Positions 17,323 through 26,892 are shown, counted from the stretch's first letter. The stretch: 64,000 bases of DNA from Burkholderiales bacterium (GCA_003963115.1 RXJQ01000002.1:39322-103321), one strand, 5' to 3'. Numbers and translations: made by a program. The notes: a model not told the origin generated them from the letters alone.

Positions 17323-19446
17323 CTAGTGGATGGTCAATATTGAATCCAATGTAATCGAAGCGGGCGGCGTGGCGCCACTTGTGCTCTTAGGATAGCCGGG
17401 CGCAGGGAATGTGAAAGTAAGCGATCCCGTTCCAGCCGTGAGAGCCGAACTGGTGCCATTTGCAATTGTCAAACGGTGCATCGTCACACCATTGGCAAGC
17501 AACGAGATAGGTTGATTGCTGATGGCAAAAGTCACGCCAGTCACGGTGGATGCCGCAGCGATGGTCGTACCTGATGGCAAGGGATTGCCGACATAGTGCG
17601 TCGTCGGATCCTGGAAAGCATCACCGTTCGTGTTCCCGTCTCGAACACAAAAATCGATGTAGGTGCTGCTCTTTGCCGGCACAGTGACCGTCATGTAACC
17701 GGCGTCTACCGCAGTATTGGTACACGCCCCACCCGAGACTTGGAATAAACGCGGCGTGAGGTCAGTCCTCGAAAAGATGAACGTGTGCTGGATCTGCGCA
17801 AATGCAGATCCGCCGTCATTCCATACACCATCGCCAGAGTTGAGTTTCGTACTGTCCCCCACAATGAACTCAGACGCGCTACAGAGCGTGCTAGAGGAGA
17901 TGGTTCCACTCTCGTCCCTATCAAGGCAAACAGCCGCCCTCACATCATCGAACGGCTCATTGGATTCATGAATGCCATCTCCGTTGGTATCGGTATACGC
18001 TTCCTGCCCATAGGCATAGGCAACCACATGAACACGGCCAGTGTCAGGCTGGGGATTCGACACGAGCAACTTGACACTGCAAGTGCCGCCCGCCGTTGTG
18101 CAGTAGGCAGGCACAACCGTTCCACCATCAGACACCAAATTGACCACCGTACCGTCAATGGCGGGTGCCCCCCAGCGATCGGTCAGACTTAAAGTCAAAT
18201 CGGCATAGTCACCGACCCAGCTGTACATCAGTGAGTACTTCGCCGCCGCGAACGTGATGCCATTGTCATTGTTTGTGCTGCCTGCCACGGGTAAGCCACC
18301 CGAAATCGTCAGGTTGTTGGAGACGGTCTGCAGGGTCCCTGTAGCCGTCGTGACCTGTGCAATGACGCGTACAGGGGACGGGGTTCGTTTGGCTGCAACA
18401 GCCACGGATACCGTACCGTCTGCACCAGTCACACCAGAAGTCGAACCCAGGGTTGCTGCCTGATTTGTCAGGCTAAAGACAACCGGCCGCCCCGCCTGAG
18501 CAACCCCCGTGTTATCCACGGTCTTGAAGACCACATTCGCCACGCTGGGGCAACCTGACCCTTGCAAGCAAATGGTGGCGTTGTCAACGGAAACAAACTG
18601 AATGCCCTGGGTAACCGGTGCAGCAACTGTCAGCCCCTTTGACTGCTGCTGGGTTGTGCCAGCCACCTGGACACTGATGAGGTCGTTCACACTGCCACTG
18701 CCGCTCGTGTTGCCACAGCCCTTGTCCTGATAGGTCGCCGTGCCGCTTCCACCCGTCATTGTCAAAGTCGTGGGCGAGATGGTCGCCTTGCCACTGGTTG
18801 CGCAGGTGGACGATATACTGACCGTCACCGGGTTCGTGCTGCTTGCGCCCGTCAAGTTGATGGTGATCAGTGACGTGTCGTAGCCATTGATGGCCGAAGG
18901 CGAAACACTCACCGGCGACAAGGTCACATTGGTCGCTGTGACAGAAAACGCTTGCTTGGCACTCAAGGAACCAGCGGAAGTATCGGCTTGCGCCAGCACA
19001 TAGGCCGCACCAACGGTCGCGCCCGACGCCGGAGTCACCGTTGAAGCCGCTTGGCCATTTACATCCGTGATGGCTGACTGTGGCGACAAAGTGGCAAGGG
19101 TGGCCGAGCCAGCGCCAGACAGCGAGAATTGAACCAGGGCACCCGCAATGGGAGCGCCTGCGGCATCTTTGACCACGGCCGTGATCGTTGCGGGCTGCGA
19201 AGCACTGACAGTGCTGCTACTCAATGCCAGGATCAACGAACCTGCCGTATTGGAGGTGACGTTGGTCGTTGACGTCGAACCTGAGCCCGAGCCGCTTCCG
19301 GTACTGCTTCCACTCGACCCATTGCCGAACGCGGAATTGCCTGACACGTTGTAGGCGGGCGAGCTGGAGTTACTCCCGCCACCACCACCGCATGCCGCCA
19401 AGAGCGCCGTTGCCATGGTCCCCAGCATCAGATTTTTCCAGTTCAT
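17323..19446 (-). CDS. Large Ig-like-domain lipoprotein (pilus locus, copy 1)
   Basis: A 707-residue predicted lipoprotein. The signal peptide ends in lipobox LAAC (Cys19), followed by a Gly/Ser-rich tether to about residue 65. Two or more bacterial Ig-like (invasin/Big_1-type) repeats follow, recognisable from VKDAAGAPIAGALVQFSL, TDVNGQA and KTVDNTGVAQAGRPVVFSL. The C-terminal third has Cys residues and a Ca-type loop DTNGDGIHESNE at about 486-497. ATG 19446 is preferred over GTG 19455 because the paralogue begins with the same MNWK. Base composition is less GC-rich than its neighbours and antisense frames are short. No known function; adhesin or pilus-associated surface protein is inference. 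Confidence 0.75.
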   Translation of the reverse strand: MNWKNLMLGTMATALLAACGGGGGSNSSSPAYNVSGNSAFGNGSSGSSTGSGSGSGSTSTTNVTSNTAGSLILALSSSTVSASQPATITAVVKDAAGAPIAGALVQFSLSGAGSATLATLSPQSAITDVNGQAASTVTPASGATVGAAYVLAQADTSAGSLSAKQAFSVTATNVTLSPVSVSPSAINGYDTSLITINLTGASSTNPVTVSISSTCATSGKATISPTTLTMTGGSGTATYQDKGCGNTSGSGSVNDLISVQVAGTTQQQSKGLTVAAPVTQGIQFVSVDNATICLQGSGCPSVANVVFKTVDNTGVAQAGRPVVFSLTNQAATLGSTSGVTGADGTVSVAVAAKRTPSPVRVIAQVTTATGTLQTVSNNLTISGGLPVAGSTNNDNGITFAAAKYSLMYSWVGDYADLTLSLTDRWGAPAIDGTVVNLVSDGGTVVPAYCTTAGGTCSVKLLVSNPQPDTGRVHVVAYAYGQEAYTDTNGDGIHESNEPFDDVRAAVCLDRDESGTISSSTLCSASEFIVGDSTKLNSGDGVWNDGGSAFAQIQHTFIFSRTDLTPRLFQVSGGACTNTAVDAGYMTVTVPAKSSTYIDFCVRDGNTNGDAFQDPTTHYVGNPLPSGTTIAAASTVTGVTFAISNQPISLLANGVTMHRLTIANGTSSALTAGTGSLTFTFPAPGYPKSTSGATPPASITLDSILTIH

Positions 19447-19629
19447 CGCATTCACCCATCAGTTTCAAGTCAGTGCGCTTCTTTGCTGCCACGGGTGGTC
19501 CGTCGCCAGTAAAGGAGTGCCTTTTAGAGCATGAAAGAAATGCTAGGGGGAAGACAACAAACACAATCTATCGATTAAGACGGCCTTTGAGGAGTTGCCG
19601 GTCGGATATGGTCTTCAAGCGTAAAAAAG

Positions 19630-19654
19630 AAAAGGCCGGACAAGCCGGCCTTTT
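19630..19654 (-). terminator. Rho-independent terminator after the upstream Ig-like lipoprotein gene
   Basis: Stem GGCCGG/CCGGCC with a 5-nt loop and flanking A and T runs. On the minus strand it is followed by TTTTCTTTTTT, giving a strong terminator 42 bp after the stop of the 19696-21420 gene. It therefore separates that gene from the next lipoprotein gene. The rest of 19447-19695 shows no open frame of note and should hold the promoter of the 17323-19446 gene. Confidence 0.85.
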
Positions 19655-19695
19655 CTAAACATCGGGCCGCAGCCCCGTCATGCCCCAAATTCACG

Positions 19696-21420
19696 TCAAT
19701 CTGGGTTCTGGCAGGGGGTCAATGTTGTACCGCTGGTAAACACGTAGCCATCCGGCATAGTGCGATTCGCACCCAGGGTGACACTCGCGGCGACAATGCC
19801 ATAGGGGCTGTTCACAAAAGCTGGAGCACCCGTGCTCGAAATAGCTGAAGCTGGATAGGGTGCCCATTCAACCCAACTGGCCCGACCTTCACTGCCGCTC
19901 ACCGAGCCAGAAACATTCAGCGAATACTTGATCCAGCTCGCAGAAGATCGGTTGTATGTCACGCGCAATTGGACTCGCCCGTTGGAATCCGTTTTACCGG
20001 AGGTATAGGCGCTTTCAAATGCAACCGATGCATCGGCCTTACGCGGATCAAGCGACCCATTGTGGTTGATGTCTTCAGAACTTGCGCCAGATCCCGTAAT
20101 CAGATTATTCCGATCCAAATCCTCGTTCAAGCAGACATAGGAACCTGGTGGAGTCAATATCTTCCAACTGCCGGAACCGTTGTCATAACTACCCTTCCTA
20201 TAGTTCACAAGATCCAGCGTCGGCGTGATCGTGACACCTGAAAGAGCGCGACCGGCACCATCTACCACTTGGACAACAAAACGGCGGTAGTAGACCAGGT
20301 CCGTATCAATATAGACATTTTCGTCACTACCGATACTGACGGACACTGCGTCCGCAGTCACAGTCAAGGTCTTGGTCTGAGAGTTGCCCGAAGAGCAAAC
20401 AATCGAGGAAGGATCACCCGTCGTTGCATAACAGGCGCGAACGGTTACACCATTTGTCGGTGAAGGAACGCTACCAGGGATATATGACGTAACGGCATAA
20501 CCATTGGCATCCGTATATACCTGCTGCGCACTGAACGTACCACCTACAGAGTATGGATCACCATTCAAATCAAACTTGACGCGAACATTGGCCAACGGGT
20601 TATTGGCTGCCCCCTTGAAAAGGGCTCGCACCACCGAGGAGTTCGCGGTCGAGCCAGCAGTGTTGACGCTCACCACAGTAGGATTCACATCAAGCGTCAC
20701 TTGCGTTGGCGTTCCCGAATCAGGAATCGACGAACTGGTCGACTGAATCAAAACATCTTGTGAGGCAGTCACGCCAGCACCTGAGGCAGTCACCGTCAAG
20801 GTGCCTGCGTTAGATGGCGCCTGGAAGTTGTACGTGTACTGGCCATTGCTATCGGTCGAGCCACTTATTGCCCCACCAGCAGAAGTTTGAATTTCAATGG
20901 ACTGGGAAGTCAGGGGGTTGGAGCTGGCATCCAGCAATCTGAAGATCACGCTCCCCGTCGCACTTGGCGCAACCACAGAAGGGTTGGCCGTGGAACTGAT
21001 TTTTGCACCCGTCACCGTCAGGTAGCCTGTTGCCGTATGCGTCCCATCCGAGGCAACGATGGTGATCGTTCGATTGGATTTGTCCGCCCCCAACTTGACC
21101 GTGATGGCGTTCGTTCCGTCGCTTCCGGTCGTTGTGGTTGCCTGCGTGTAGATACCCCCCGTTACGGTGTAGGAAATAGTGGTCCCCGACACGGTACCGC
21201 CGCTGGCGTTGGTAGCCGTCACTGTGACAGTCACACCATCCGTATTGGTATCAACGACAGTGGCCGCACTCAAGGCAATCGACAAGGCTGACGCTGTCGA
21301 GCCAGTTGAACTCGTACTGCCGCCACCGTAAAGCGGCGTACCGGCACTTCCGCCGCCACCACCACAAGCGACCAACATCGTCGTCATGGCCAACATGGCC
21401 ACCCAAGTCTTCCAATTCAT
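19696..21420 (-). CDS. Large Ig-like-domain lipoprotein (pilus locus, copy 2)
   Basis: A 574-residue predicted lipoprotein, paralogous to the next gene at its N-terminus (MNWKTWVAMLAMTTMLVAC, Cys19, then Gly5). Ig-like repeats are indicated by VTVTATNASGGTVSGTTISYTV, LLDASSNPLTSQSIEIQTS and FKGAANNPLANVRVKFDL. The C-terminal part has acidic loops of the Ca-binding type (EDLDRNN, EDINHNGSLDP) and aromatic residues near the end. ATG 21420 has GGAG about 10 nt upstream. It starts 52 bp after pilQ and ends at a terminator, so it may be co-transcribed with pilMNOPQ. Function unknown. Confidence 0.75.
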   Translation of the reverse strand: MNWKTWVAMLAMTTMLVACGGGGGSAGTPLYGGGSTSSTGSTASALSIALSAATVVDTNTDGVTVTVTATNASGGTVSGTTISYTVTGGIYTQATTTTGSDGTNAITVKLGADKSNRTITIVASDGTHTATGYLTVTGAKISSTANPSVVAPSATGSVIFRLLDASSNPLTSQSIEIQTSAGGAISGSTDSNGQYTYNFQAPSNAGTLTVTASGAGVTASQDVLIQSTSSSIPDSGTPTQVTLDVNPTVVSVNTAGSTANSSVVRALFKGAANNPLANVRVKFDLNGDPYSVGGTFSAQQVYTDANGYAVTSYIPGSVPSPTNGVTVRACYATTGDPSSIVCSSGNSQTKTLTVTADAVSVSIGSDENVYIDTDLVYYRRFVVQVVDGAGRALSGVTITPTLDLVNYRKGSYDNGSGSWKILTPPGSYVCLNEDLDRNNLITGSGASSEDINHNGSLDPRKADASVAFESAYTSGKTDSNGRVQLRVTYNRSSASWIKYSLNVSGSVSGSEGRASWVEWAPYPASAISSTGAPAFVNSPYGIVAASVTLGANRTMPDGYVFTSGTTLTPCQNPD

Positions 21421-21472
21421 TGTCTTCACTCCCATGAGGGGGTCGATCCTAATTCACTTCAAACAGGCTGCA

Positions 21473-23683
21473 TCAACGCAATGCCGCCTTTTCGGTCACC
21501 ACCTTAGGGGTGAGGAAAATCAGCAGCTCTGAGCGATCCGCACTTCTAGTATTGGTTTTAAACAGGTTCCCAAGAATCGGGATATCGCCCAGGAAAGGCA
21601 CTTTGGTGTCCGTCGAATTTTCAGTTTGCAGGAAAATGCCACCAATCACCACCGTGCCGCCGTTCTCGACCAACACCTGCGTCTGCACGTGCTTGGTGTC
21701 AATGGCGTAACCAGCATTGGTCACCTGACCGACACTGTCTTTGTTCACATCCACATCCAGGATCACGTTCCCCTCAGGTGTGATCTGCGGCGTCACTTCC
21801 AGCTTGAGGTTGGCCTTGCGGAAGGCCAATGCGGTCGCACCACTGGAGGTGGCAACTTGGTAGGGTAACTCGGTGCCTTGCTCAATCAATGCCTTGACCT
21901 GGTCTGCGGTGATCACGCGGGGACTCGACACGATCTTACCCTTGCCATCAGCCTCCAGCGCGGACAACTCCAGGTTCAGGAAACGGTTGGAACTGGCACC
22001 AAATAGGGACAGCGCAACCGATGATGCGGAGTAACCGTTGAACCCCGAACTGGGCAGGTTCACAAAATAACTGTTTGGCGTGTAGCTGCCCGACGTTGCC
22101 GCCGCTTGTAGAGTCTGTTCACCCACCCCTTGATAGGTGCCAGTGATGGCGATGCGGTTATCACCACCCACGCCGAAACCTGGCGTGCCCCCACGCAGAC
22201 CGCGCATGTCCAGTGCACCCAGGCGCACACCCAAAGAACGACCAAAAGTGTCATTCGCTTCCACGATGCGAGCCTCAATCAGCACCTGGCGAACCGGAAT
22301 GTCGATCTTGGTGATCATTTGCTGGATTTCTTCCAGCTTGGAGGGGATGTCGTTGACGAACAGTTGATTGGTGCGTGTCTCGAAAATCACGCTGCCACGC
22401 GGTGACAGGATCCGTGTCGCTGTGCCACTGCCACTGTTGTTGCTGCTGCCTGTGCTTGTTCCGGTCAATCCCTTGGCGATTTCTTCCGCCTTCGTGTAGT
22501 TGAGCTGGAATGACTGGGTGCGCAGAGGCTCCAGTGCCGCAACCTGTGCCTTGGCTTCCAGATCGATCTTTTCCTTGGCGTTGATTTCGTCCTTGGGTGC
22601 GATCCACAACACGTTGCCGGACTTGCGCACGCCCAGCCCCTTGGCCTGCATGATGATGTCAAGGGCTTGATCCCAGGGCACATCCTTCAAACGCAAGGTC
22701 ACGTTACCCGTCACTGTGTCACTGGTCACCACGTTGAAGTTCGTGAAGTCGGCGATCACCTGCAGCAACGCACGCACTTCGATGTTCTGGAAGTTCAGCG
22801 ACAGCTTCTCACCAGAGTAGCCTGGGCCTTGGGTCAGCTTGTTCGGGTCCACCTTGCGGGGGCGAACCTCAAGAACAAACTGGTTGTCACTTTGATAGGC
22901 AGAATGCTCCCAATCACCACGAGGGTCCACCACCAGTTTGACCCGCTCGCCCACCTGGCTGGCGGAAATCGACTGCACGGGTGTGCCGAAGTCTGTCACA
23001 TCGAAGCGCTTGCGCAGCCGGTCCGGCAAGATCGCGCGCTGGAATTCCACAACGAGGCTCTGGCCTTGCTGCTTGATGTCCACGCCCACCTGGTTATTGG
23101 GCAACTCCACCACGACACGGCCAGCACCATCCTGGCCACGACGGAAGTCGATGTCCTTCAGGGCCAGCGGGCTGGCGTTCTTGTTTTCGGCAAAGCGAAC
23201 CGTGTCGTCCGTCTTCGCCGAGGCCTTGGTCGCAGCACCCGTCACCGCAGCCGCAGTTTGCGGAGCAACCGTTGCATTTGCCGAATCCAGAATGAGCATC
23301 AGGGTATTGCCTTGCAACTGCGCACGGTAGGTCGTGGCCTGACGCAAGTTCAGCACCAGGCGGGTCCGCTCACCGGCTTGCACCACGTTCACCGAGCGCA
23401 CATTGCCCTGATTCACATCAACCATGTTGCGAGAAAGGCTGTTGGTGACGCCAGGCAGGTCAATCGCGATACGGGGAGGCACCTGCACCACGAAGCCCGC
23501 CGGCAGGGACGCCAGCGGCTCAGACAGCTCGATACGGACCACGTCCGCGCCGGCCTGCTGGCTACTGGTGATCGCCTGGATCGCCGCAGCAGCCCAGGTC
23601 AAGGGCGAGACCACTGCCAAGGTCAGCCCGGCCAATGCAACGCGCCACGGTTTCATAGTCATCATCTCCAGATTCGTTTTCAT
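21473..23683 (-). CDS. pilQ: Type IV pilus secretin PilQ
   Basis: The outer-membrane pore through which type IV pili pass; 736 residues. After a signal peptide (ending near TWAAA) come two AMIN-type domains that bind peptidoglycan (VRIELSEPLASLPAGF and VVVELPNNQVGVD), then an STN/N0 domain (NIEVRALLQVIADFTNFNVV), N1 domain and the secretin beta-barrel with VPFLGDIPILGNLF near the C-terminus. ATG 23683 has GGAGG 8 nt upstream. It overlaps pilP by 4 bp and is the last gene of pilMNOPQ. Confidence 0.96.
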   Translation of the reverse strand: MKTNLEMMTMKPWRVALAGLTLAVVSPLTWAAAAIQAITSSQQAGADVVRIELSEPLASLPAGFVVQVPPRIAIDLPGVTNSLSRNMVDVNQGNVRSVNVVQAGERTRLVLNLRQATTYRAQLQGNTLMLILDSANATVAPQTAAAVTGAATKASAKTDDTVRFAENKNASPLALKDIDFRRGQDGAGRVVVELPNNQVGVDIKQQGQSLVVEFQRAILPDRLRKRFDVTDFGTPVQSISASQVGERVKLVVDPRGDWEHSAYQSDNQFVLEVRPRKVDPNKLTQGPGYSGEKLSLNFQNIEVRALLQVIADFTNFNVVTSDTVTGNVTLRLKDVPWDQALDIIMQAKGLGVRKSGNVLWIAPKDEINAKEKIDLEAKAQVAALEPLRTQSFQLNYTKAEEIAKGLTGTSTGSSNNSGSGTATRILSPRGSVIFETRTNQLFVNDIPSKLEEIQQMITKIDIPVRQVLIEARIVEANDTFGRSLGVRLGALDMRGLRGGTPGFGVGGDNRIAITGTYQGVGEQTLQAAATSGSYTPNSYFVNLPSSGFNGYSASSVALSLFGASSNRFLNLELSALEADGKGKIVSSPRVITADQVKALIEQGTELPYQVATSSGATALAFRKANLKLEVTPQITPEGNVILDVDVNKDSVGQVTNAGYAIDTKHVQTQVLVENGGTVVIGGIFLQTENSTDTKVPFLGDIPILGNLFKTNTRSADRSELLIFLTPKVVTEKAALR

Positions 23684-24216
23684 CGACCACCCTCCTGCAA
23701 CTGCAGTGTGGTCGGCCGCTCGATCCACTCGCCAGCGGCGTCCTGCACAATCTCACGCAAAGTGATCTCGGTCTCGGTGATCTTCATGATCTTCCCGTAG
23801 TTCTGGCCCAGGTACTCGCCAACCTTCACCTGGTAGAGGAGGTTGTCGACCTTGAGCAAGGCATATGGCACGCCCTTGCGGTTCACGCTGCCCACCATGG
23901 ACATGCTGTCCAGCGGGAAAGCTTCAAGCGGCTCTTTGCGCCGGCTTAGCTCGGCGGCCACGGCAGAATTTGGCTGGGCTGACTCCTGCTTGAGTGCGCC
24001 AGTCAGTTTCTGCGTGCTGAAAGGCTCCACACCATCCATACCAGCATAGGCTTGAGGGTTGAACTTCTGTGGAGGCGACAACGGTTGCACATTGGGCCGT
24101 ACTTCATGTCGCTGCTGGTCCATCCAGGCCTGCAACTCTTCCTGCTCGCCGGTACACGCGGTCAAGGCGAGTACGGCCATTGAGATCATCAGCCAATTCT
24201 GGGGGCGGGTCATCAC
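23680..24216 (-). CDS. pilP: Type IV pilus inner-membrane lipoprotein PilP
   Basis: 178 residues; signal peptide with lipobox LTAC (Cys21), a proline-rich disordered stretch and a C-terminal beta domain (YALLKVDNLLYQVKVGEYLGQNYGKI). PilP links the PilN/PilO inner-membrane platform to PilQ through its N0 domain. Overlaps pilQ and pilO by 4 bp each, implying translational coupling. Confidence 0.95.
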   Translation of the reverse strand: MMTRPQNWLMISMAVLALTACTGEQEELQAWMDQQRHEVRPNVQPLSPPQKFNPQAYAGMDGVEPFSTQKLTGALKQESAQPNSAVAAELSRRKEPLEAFPLDSMSMVGSVNRKGVPYALLKVDNLLYQVKVGEYLGQNYGKIMKITETEITLREIVQDAAGEWIERPTTLQLQEGGR

Positions 24217-24905
24217 TTCTTCTCCCCCTTCTTCTTGGCCTTCTCGGCTCGCATCGCATCCAATTCCGACTGATCCAGATAACGGTAAGTGCGTGCAGTG
24301 GCTTCCATGTAGAGATTGCCTTGCTGCCCCTGATCCTTGGCGTTCACACCTGCGATCACCAGGTTGTGCAGCGTCACGATACGGGAGAGGTTGGCGATGT
24401 CAGCCGTGAACGCACCGATGTCATGGTAGCGCCCGGTAACTCGAATCGAGATGGGCAACTCCGCGTAATAGTCTTTGACTGTGACTTGCCCAGGACGGAA
24501 CAAATCAAATTCCAGGCCACGGCCGAGACCCGCCTGGTTGATGTCGGACAGCAGCGCATCCATTTCGGCCTTGCCCGGCAACTGCTTTTCAAGCTGCTTG
24601 ACGTACTCTTCTACCTGAATGCGCTGTTTGCGCAACTCGCCCAGATTCACCGCTTGGGCGACTTTGGAGCGGTACTCTTCTTTGAGTCGAGGCTCCTTGT
24701 CTCGCTCTGCCTGCAGTTGATCGTCTTGCGATGACAGCAATGCAAACCAGCCCAACGCCACGATCACCAGCCCTGCGACAATGAAACTCAGCAACTTGGG
24801 CAGAATGGGCCATTGCCCCGGCTCATTGGGGTTGAGCCCACGAAACTGCTCCTGGGCATCCTCGAACCACGCGTTGAGGTCGATATTCATATTGGGTTTA
24901 GCCAT
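24213..24905 (-). CDS. pilO: Type IV pilus alignment protein PilO
   Basis: A 230-residue bitopic inner-membrane protein: short cytoplasmic N-terminus, one membrane helix (about 33-53), a long periplasmic coiled coil (LKEEYRSKVAQAVNLGELRKQ) and a ferredoxin-like C-terminal domain. The start is placed at ATG 24905 (MAKPNMNIDL), 10 bp after pilN; the frame is open further upstream but inside pilN. Heterodimerises with PilN. Confidence 0.94.
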   Translation of the reverse strand: MAKPNMNIDLNAWFEDAQEQFRGLNPNEPGQWPILPKLLSFIVAGLVIVALGWFALLSSQDDQLQAERDKEPRLKEEYRSKVAQAVNLGELRKQRIQVEEYVKQLEKQLPGKAEMDALLSDINQAGLGRGLEFDLFRPGQVTVKDYYAELPISIRVTGRYHDIGAFTADIANLSRIVTLHNLVIAGVNAKDQGQQGNLYMEATARTYRYLDQSELDAMRAEKAKKKGEKK

Positions 24906-24915
24906 GCCATCAACC

Positions 24916-25575
24916 TCAGGACTTCGTTGCTGCCGAGGCGGCAGTTGATGAGGCCTTGACCCCTGAGGCCGATCCAGCGGGCGCGGACGCACCACTGGCC
25001 GCAGGCGACATCTCGCCGGGGCGTTTGAGACTAACCTTCATAGAGAAGTCAAACAGGCGCTTGTTGTCGCGTCCGTCCTTACCGGGAGCTGCGGCCTTGA
25101 TTTCCACGAGTTCGGGGTGCTCCAGCCAGGTCGAACGTGCGTTGGTGTTGCGCAGGAACTCCGACACCCGCTCATTGGTCTGCGCAAAGCCCGCAACAGT
25201 CACACTCTCGCCATTCTGGTGGATGGAAGTCAGGTAGATGCCTTCCGGCGTCTGGGCCACCAGCTCATTGAGCAGATAGACCGGCATGTTACGGTCGGTC
25301 TGCAAATCTTCCACGGCTCGCTGACGAGCCTTGAGCGAGTCGATCTCGGCCTTCAAAGCCGAGACGTCCTTGATCTCATCGTCCAGCTTGTGGATGGCCG
25401 AAGTCAGGATCTCGTTGCGCGACTGCTGGGTGGCCATCATGCGCAACTGGACCGCATACCAGAGAGCCACGATCACGGCACCGGCGACAACCGACAATCC
25501 CAGCCCGACAAAGAACGCTTGCTTGCGCAGCCGCCGCTTTTCCTCGCGGTGAGGCAACAGGTTGATCAAGATCAT
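24916..25575 (-). CDS. pilN: Type IV pilus assembly protein PilN
   Basis: A 219-residue bitopic inner-membrane protein. The N-terminal MILINLLPHREEKRR is the conserved motif that inserts into the groove of cytoplasmic PilM. One membrane helix follows at about 22-45, then periplasmic coiled coil and a ferredoxin-like domain. The tail is rich in Ala/Ser. Overlaps pilM by 4 bp. Confidence 0.95.
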   Translation of the reverse strand: MILINLLPHREEKRRLRKQAFFVGLGLSVVAGAVIVALWYAVQLRMMATQQSRNEILTSAIHKLDDEIKDVSALKAEIDSLKARQRAVEDLQTDRNMPVYLLNELVAQTPEGIYLTSIHQNGESVTVAGFAQTNERVSEFLRNTNARSTWLEHPELVEIKAAAPGKDGRDNKRLFDFSMKVSLKRPGEMSPAASGASAPAGSASGVKASSTAASAATKS

Positions 25576-26663
25576 GCGAGGAACCTCCGCATGGCCAGAC
25601 CACAGGCAGTGAGGTAGGCCGGCGCTTCACGGCGCAACTTGCTTTCACGCACAGCCGAGCCCAGCTTCATGCCCTCAAAAGGGTTCACGACCATGGAAGC
25701 AAAACCTGTCAGTTCAGTCACCCGGTCTTTCAAGCCTGGCAGCGTCGCGGTACCGCCCGCCAGCATCACGTAGTGCACCTTGTGGTGCGGCGTGCTGGTG
25801 AAGAAGTACTGCAGGGCGCGGCCGATTTCTTGCGAGAGGCTGTCCACGAAGGGGCCCAGGATGGTGTTCTGGAAATCTTCGGGCAGGTCGCCGGACAGCT
25901 TCTTGGCTTCGGCTTCTTCGAAGGAGAAGCCATATTGGCGAGAGATCAACTGGCTCAGCTGTGCGCCGCCAAAAGCCTGATCGCGGTCGTAGAGCAATTC
26001 GTCGTCTCGCAAGACCTTCAGGCTCGTGTTTTCCGCTCCGATCTCGAACAGGGCCACCAGGGCGTCCTTGCCCTCGCCGGGCAGTGCGCCGATCAGGCGC
26101 TGCATGGCCAGGCGCGAGGCATAGGATTCGATGTCCAGGATCGCAGGCTTGAGACCGGCGGCTTCCGCCAGCCCCTGGCGATCCTGCACACGGTCCTTGC
26201 GAGAGGCCGCGATCAGCACCTCCACGTCACCTGCGGACGTCGGGCTGGGGCCCACCACGCAGAAATCCAGGCTGACCTCGTCCAGCGAGAAAGGGATGTA
26301 CTGATTGGCTTCGGCCTCGACCTGCATTTCCATTTCTTCTTCGCGCAGACCGGCCGGCAGCATGATCTTCTTGGTGATCACGGCGGACTGGGGCATGGCC
26401 ATGGCGGCGTGCTTGGTACGGGTGCCGCTCTTGTTGACCACCTTGCGCACAGCTTCGGCCACTTCGTCGAATTTTTCGATCTGACCATCGGCGATCCAGC
26501 CCTTTTCAAAGGGCTCGGAGGCAAACCGATCCAGGATGTATTCGCCAGACGCCGTCTGGCTCAGCTCGACCAGCTTCACGCTCGATGAACTGATGTCCAG
26601 TCCAATCATTGGCGGATGCTTGCGGCCCAAGAGCGTGTCAAGAAAGCTCACACCGTCCCCCAT
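25572..26663 (-). CDS. pilM: Type IV pilus actin-like ATPase PilM
   Basis: A 363-residue cytoplasmic actin/FtsA-fold protein that binds the PilN N-terminus. IGLDISSSSVKLVEL (phosphate 1), QYIPFSLDEV, FEIGAENTSLKV (phosphate 2) and MLAGGTATLPGL (adenosine motif) are seen. ATG 26663 is given, but GTG 26651, preceded by GGGGGA, is an equally good start. First gene of pilMNOPQ, divergent from mrcA as in many betaproteobacteria. Confidence 0.94.
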   Translation of the reverse strand: MGDGVSFLDTLLGRKHPPMIGLDISSSSVKLVELSQTASGEYILDRFASEPFEKGWIADGQIEKFDEVAEAVRKVVNKSGTRTKHAAMAMPQSAVITKKIMLPAGLREEEMEMQVEAEANQYIPFSLDEVSLDFCVVGPSPTSAGDVEVLIAASRKDRVQDRQGLAEAAGLKPAILDIESYASRLAMQRLIGALPGEGKDALVALFEIGAENTSLKVLRDDELLYDRDQAFGGAQLSQLISRQYGFSFEEAEAKKLSGDLPEDFQNTILGPFVDSLSQEIGRALQYFFTSTPHHKVHYVMLAGGTATLPGLKDRVTELTGFASMVVNPFEGMKLGSAVRESKLRREAPAYLTACGLAMRRFLA

Positions 26664-26686
26664 GCGCCATGGCTGGCGCTGGAAAG

Positions 26687-26715
26687 TTAATAAACCACTT
26701 GAATGCTATCAGCAA
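26687..26715 (-). promoter_or_regulatory. Predicted sigma-70 promoter of pilMNOPQ
   Basis: On the minus strand TTGCTG, 17 bp, TATTAA, ending 24 bp before the pilM ATG. It lies in an AT-rich patch of the 229-bp divergent region. Prediction only. Confidence 0.5.
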
Positions 26716-26836
26716 AGTTTTTGTGAATGAAACACAAGAAAGCAGGATAAATCCCAACCTCGTTGCGAGATGCACACGCCTTACAAGCGGTTGCAAAACC
26801 AACAAATCGCAATCGACAGGCTGTGCAAGGCGCAAG

Positions 26837-26866
26837 TTCAAGTCCTGCCAAAGGGGTTTCTATAAT
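26837..26866 (+). promoter_or_regulatory. Predicted sigma-70 promoter of mrcA
   Basis: A perfect -10 TATAAT at 26861-26866 with a weak -35 TTCAAG 18 bp upstream, 26 bp before the mrcA start codon. Prediction only. Confidence 0.6.
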
Positions 26867-26892
26867 CCCCACACCTTCTCCGGCAAGTCCTC

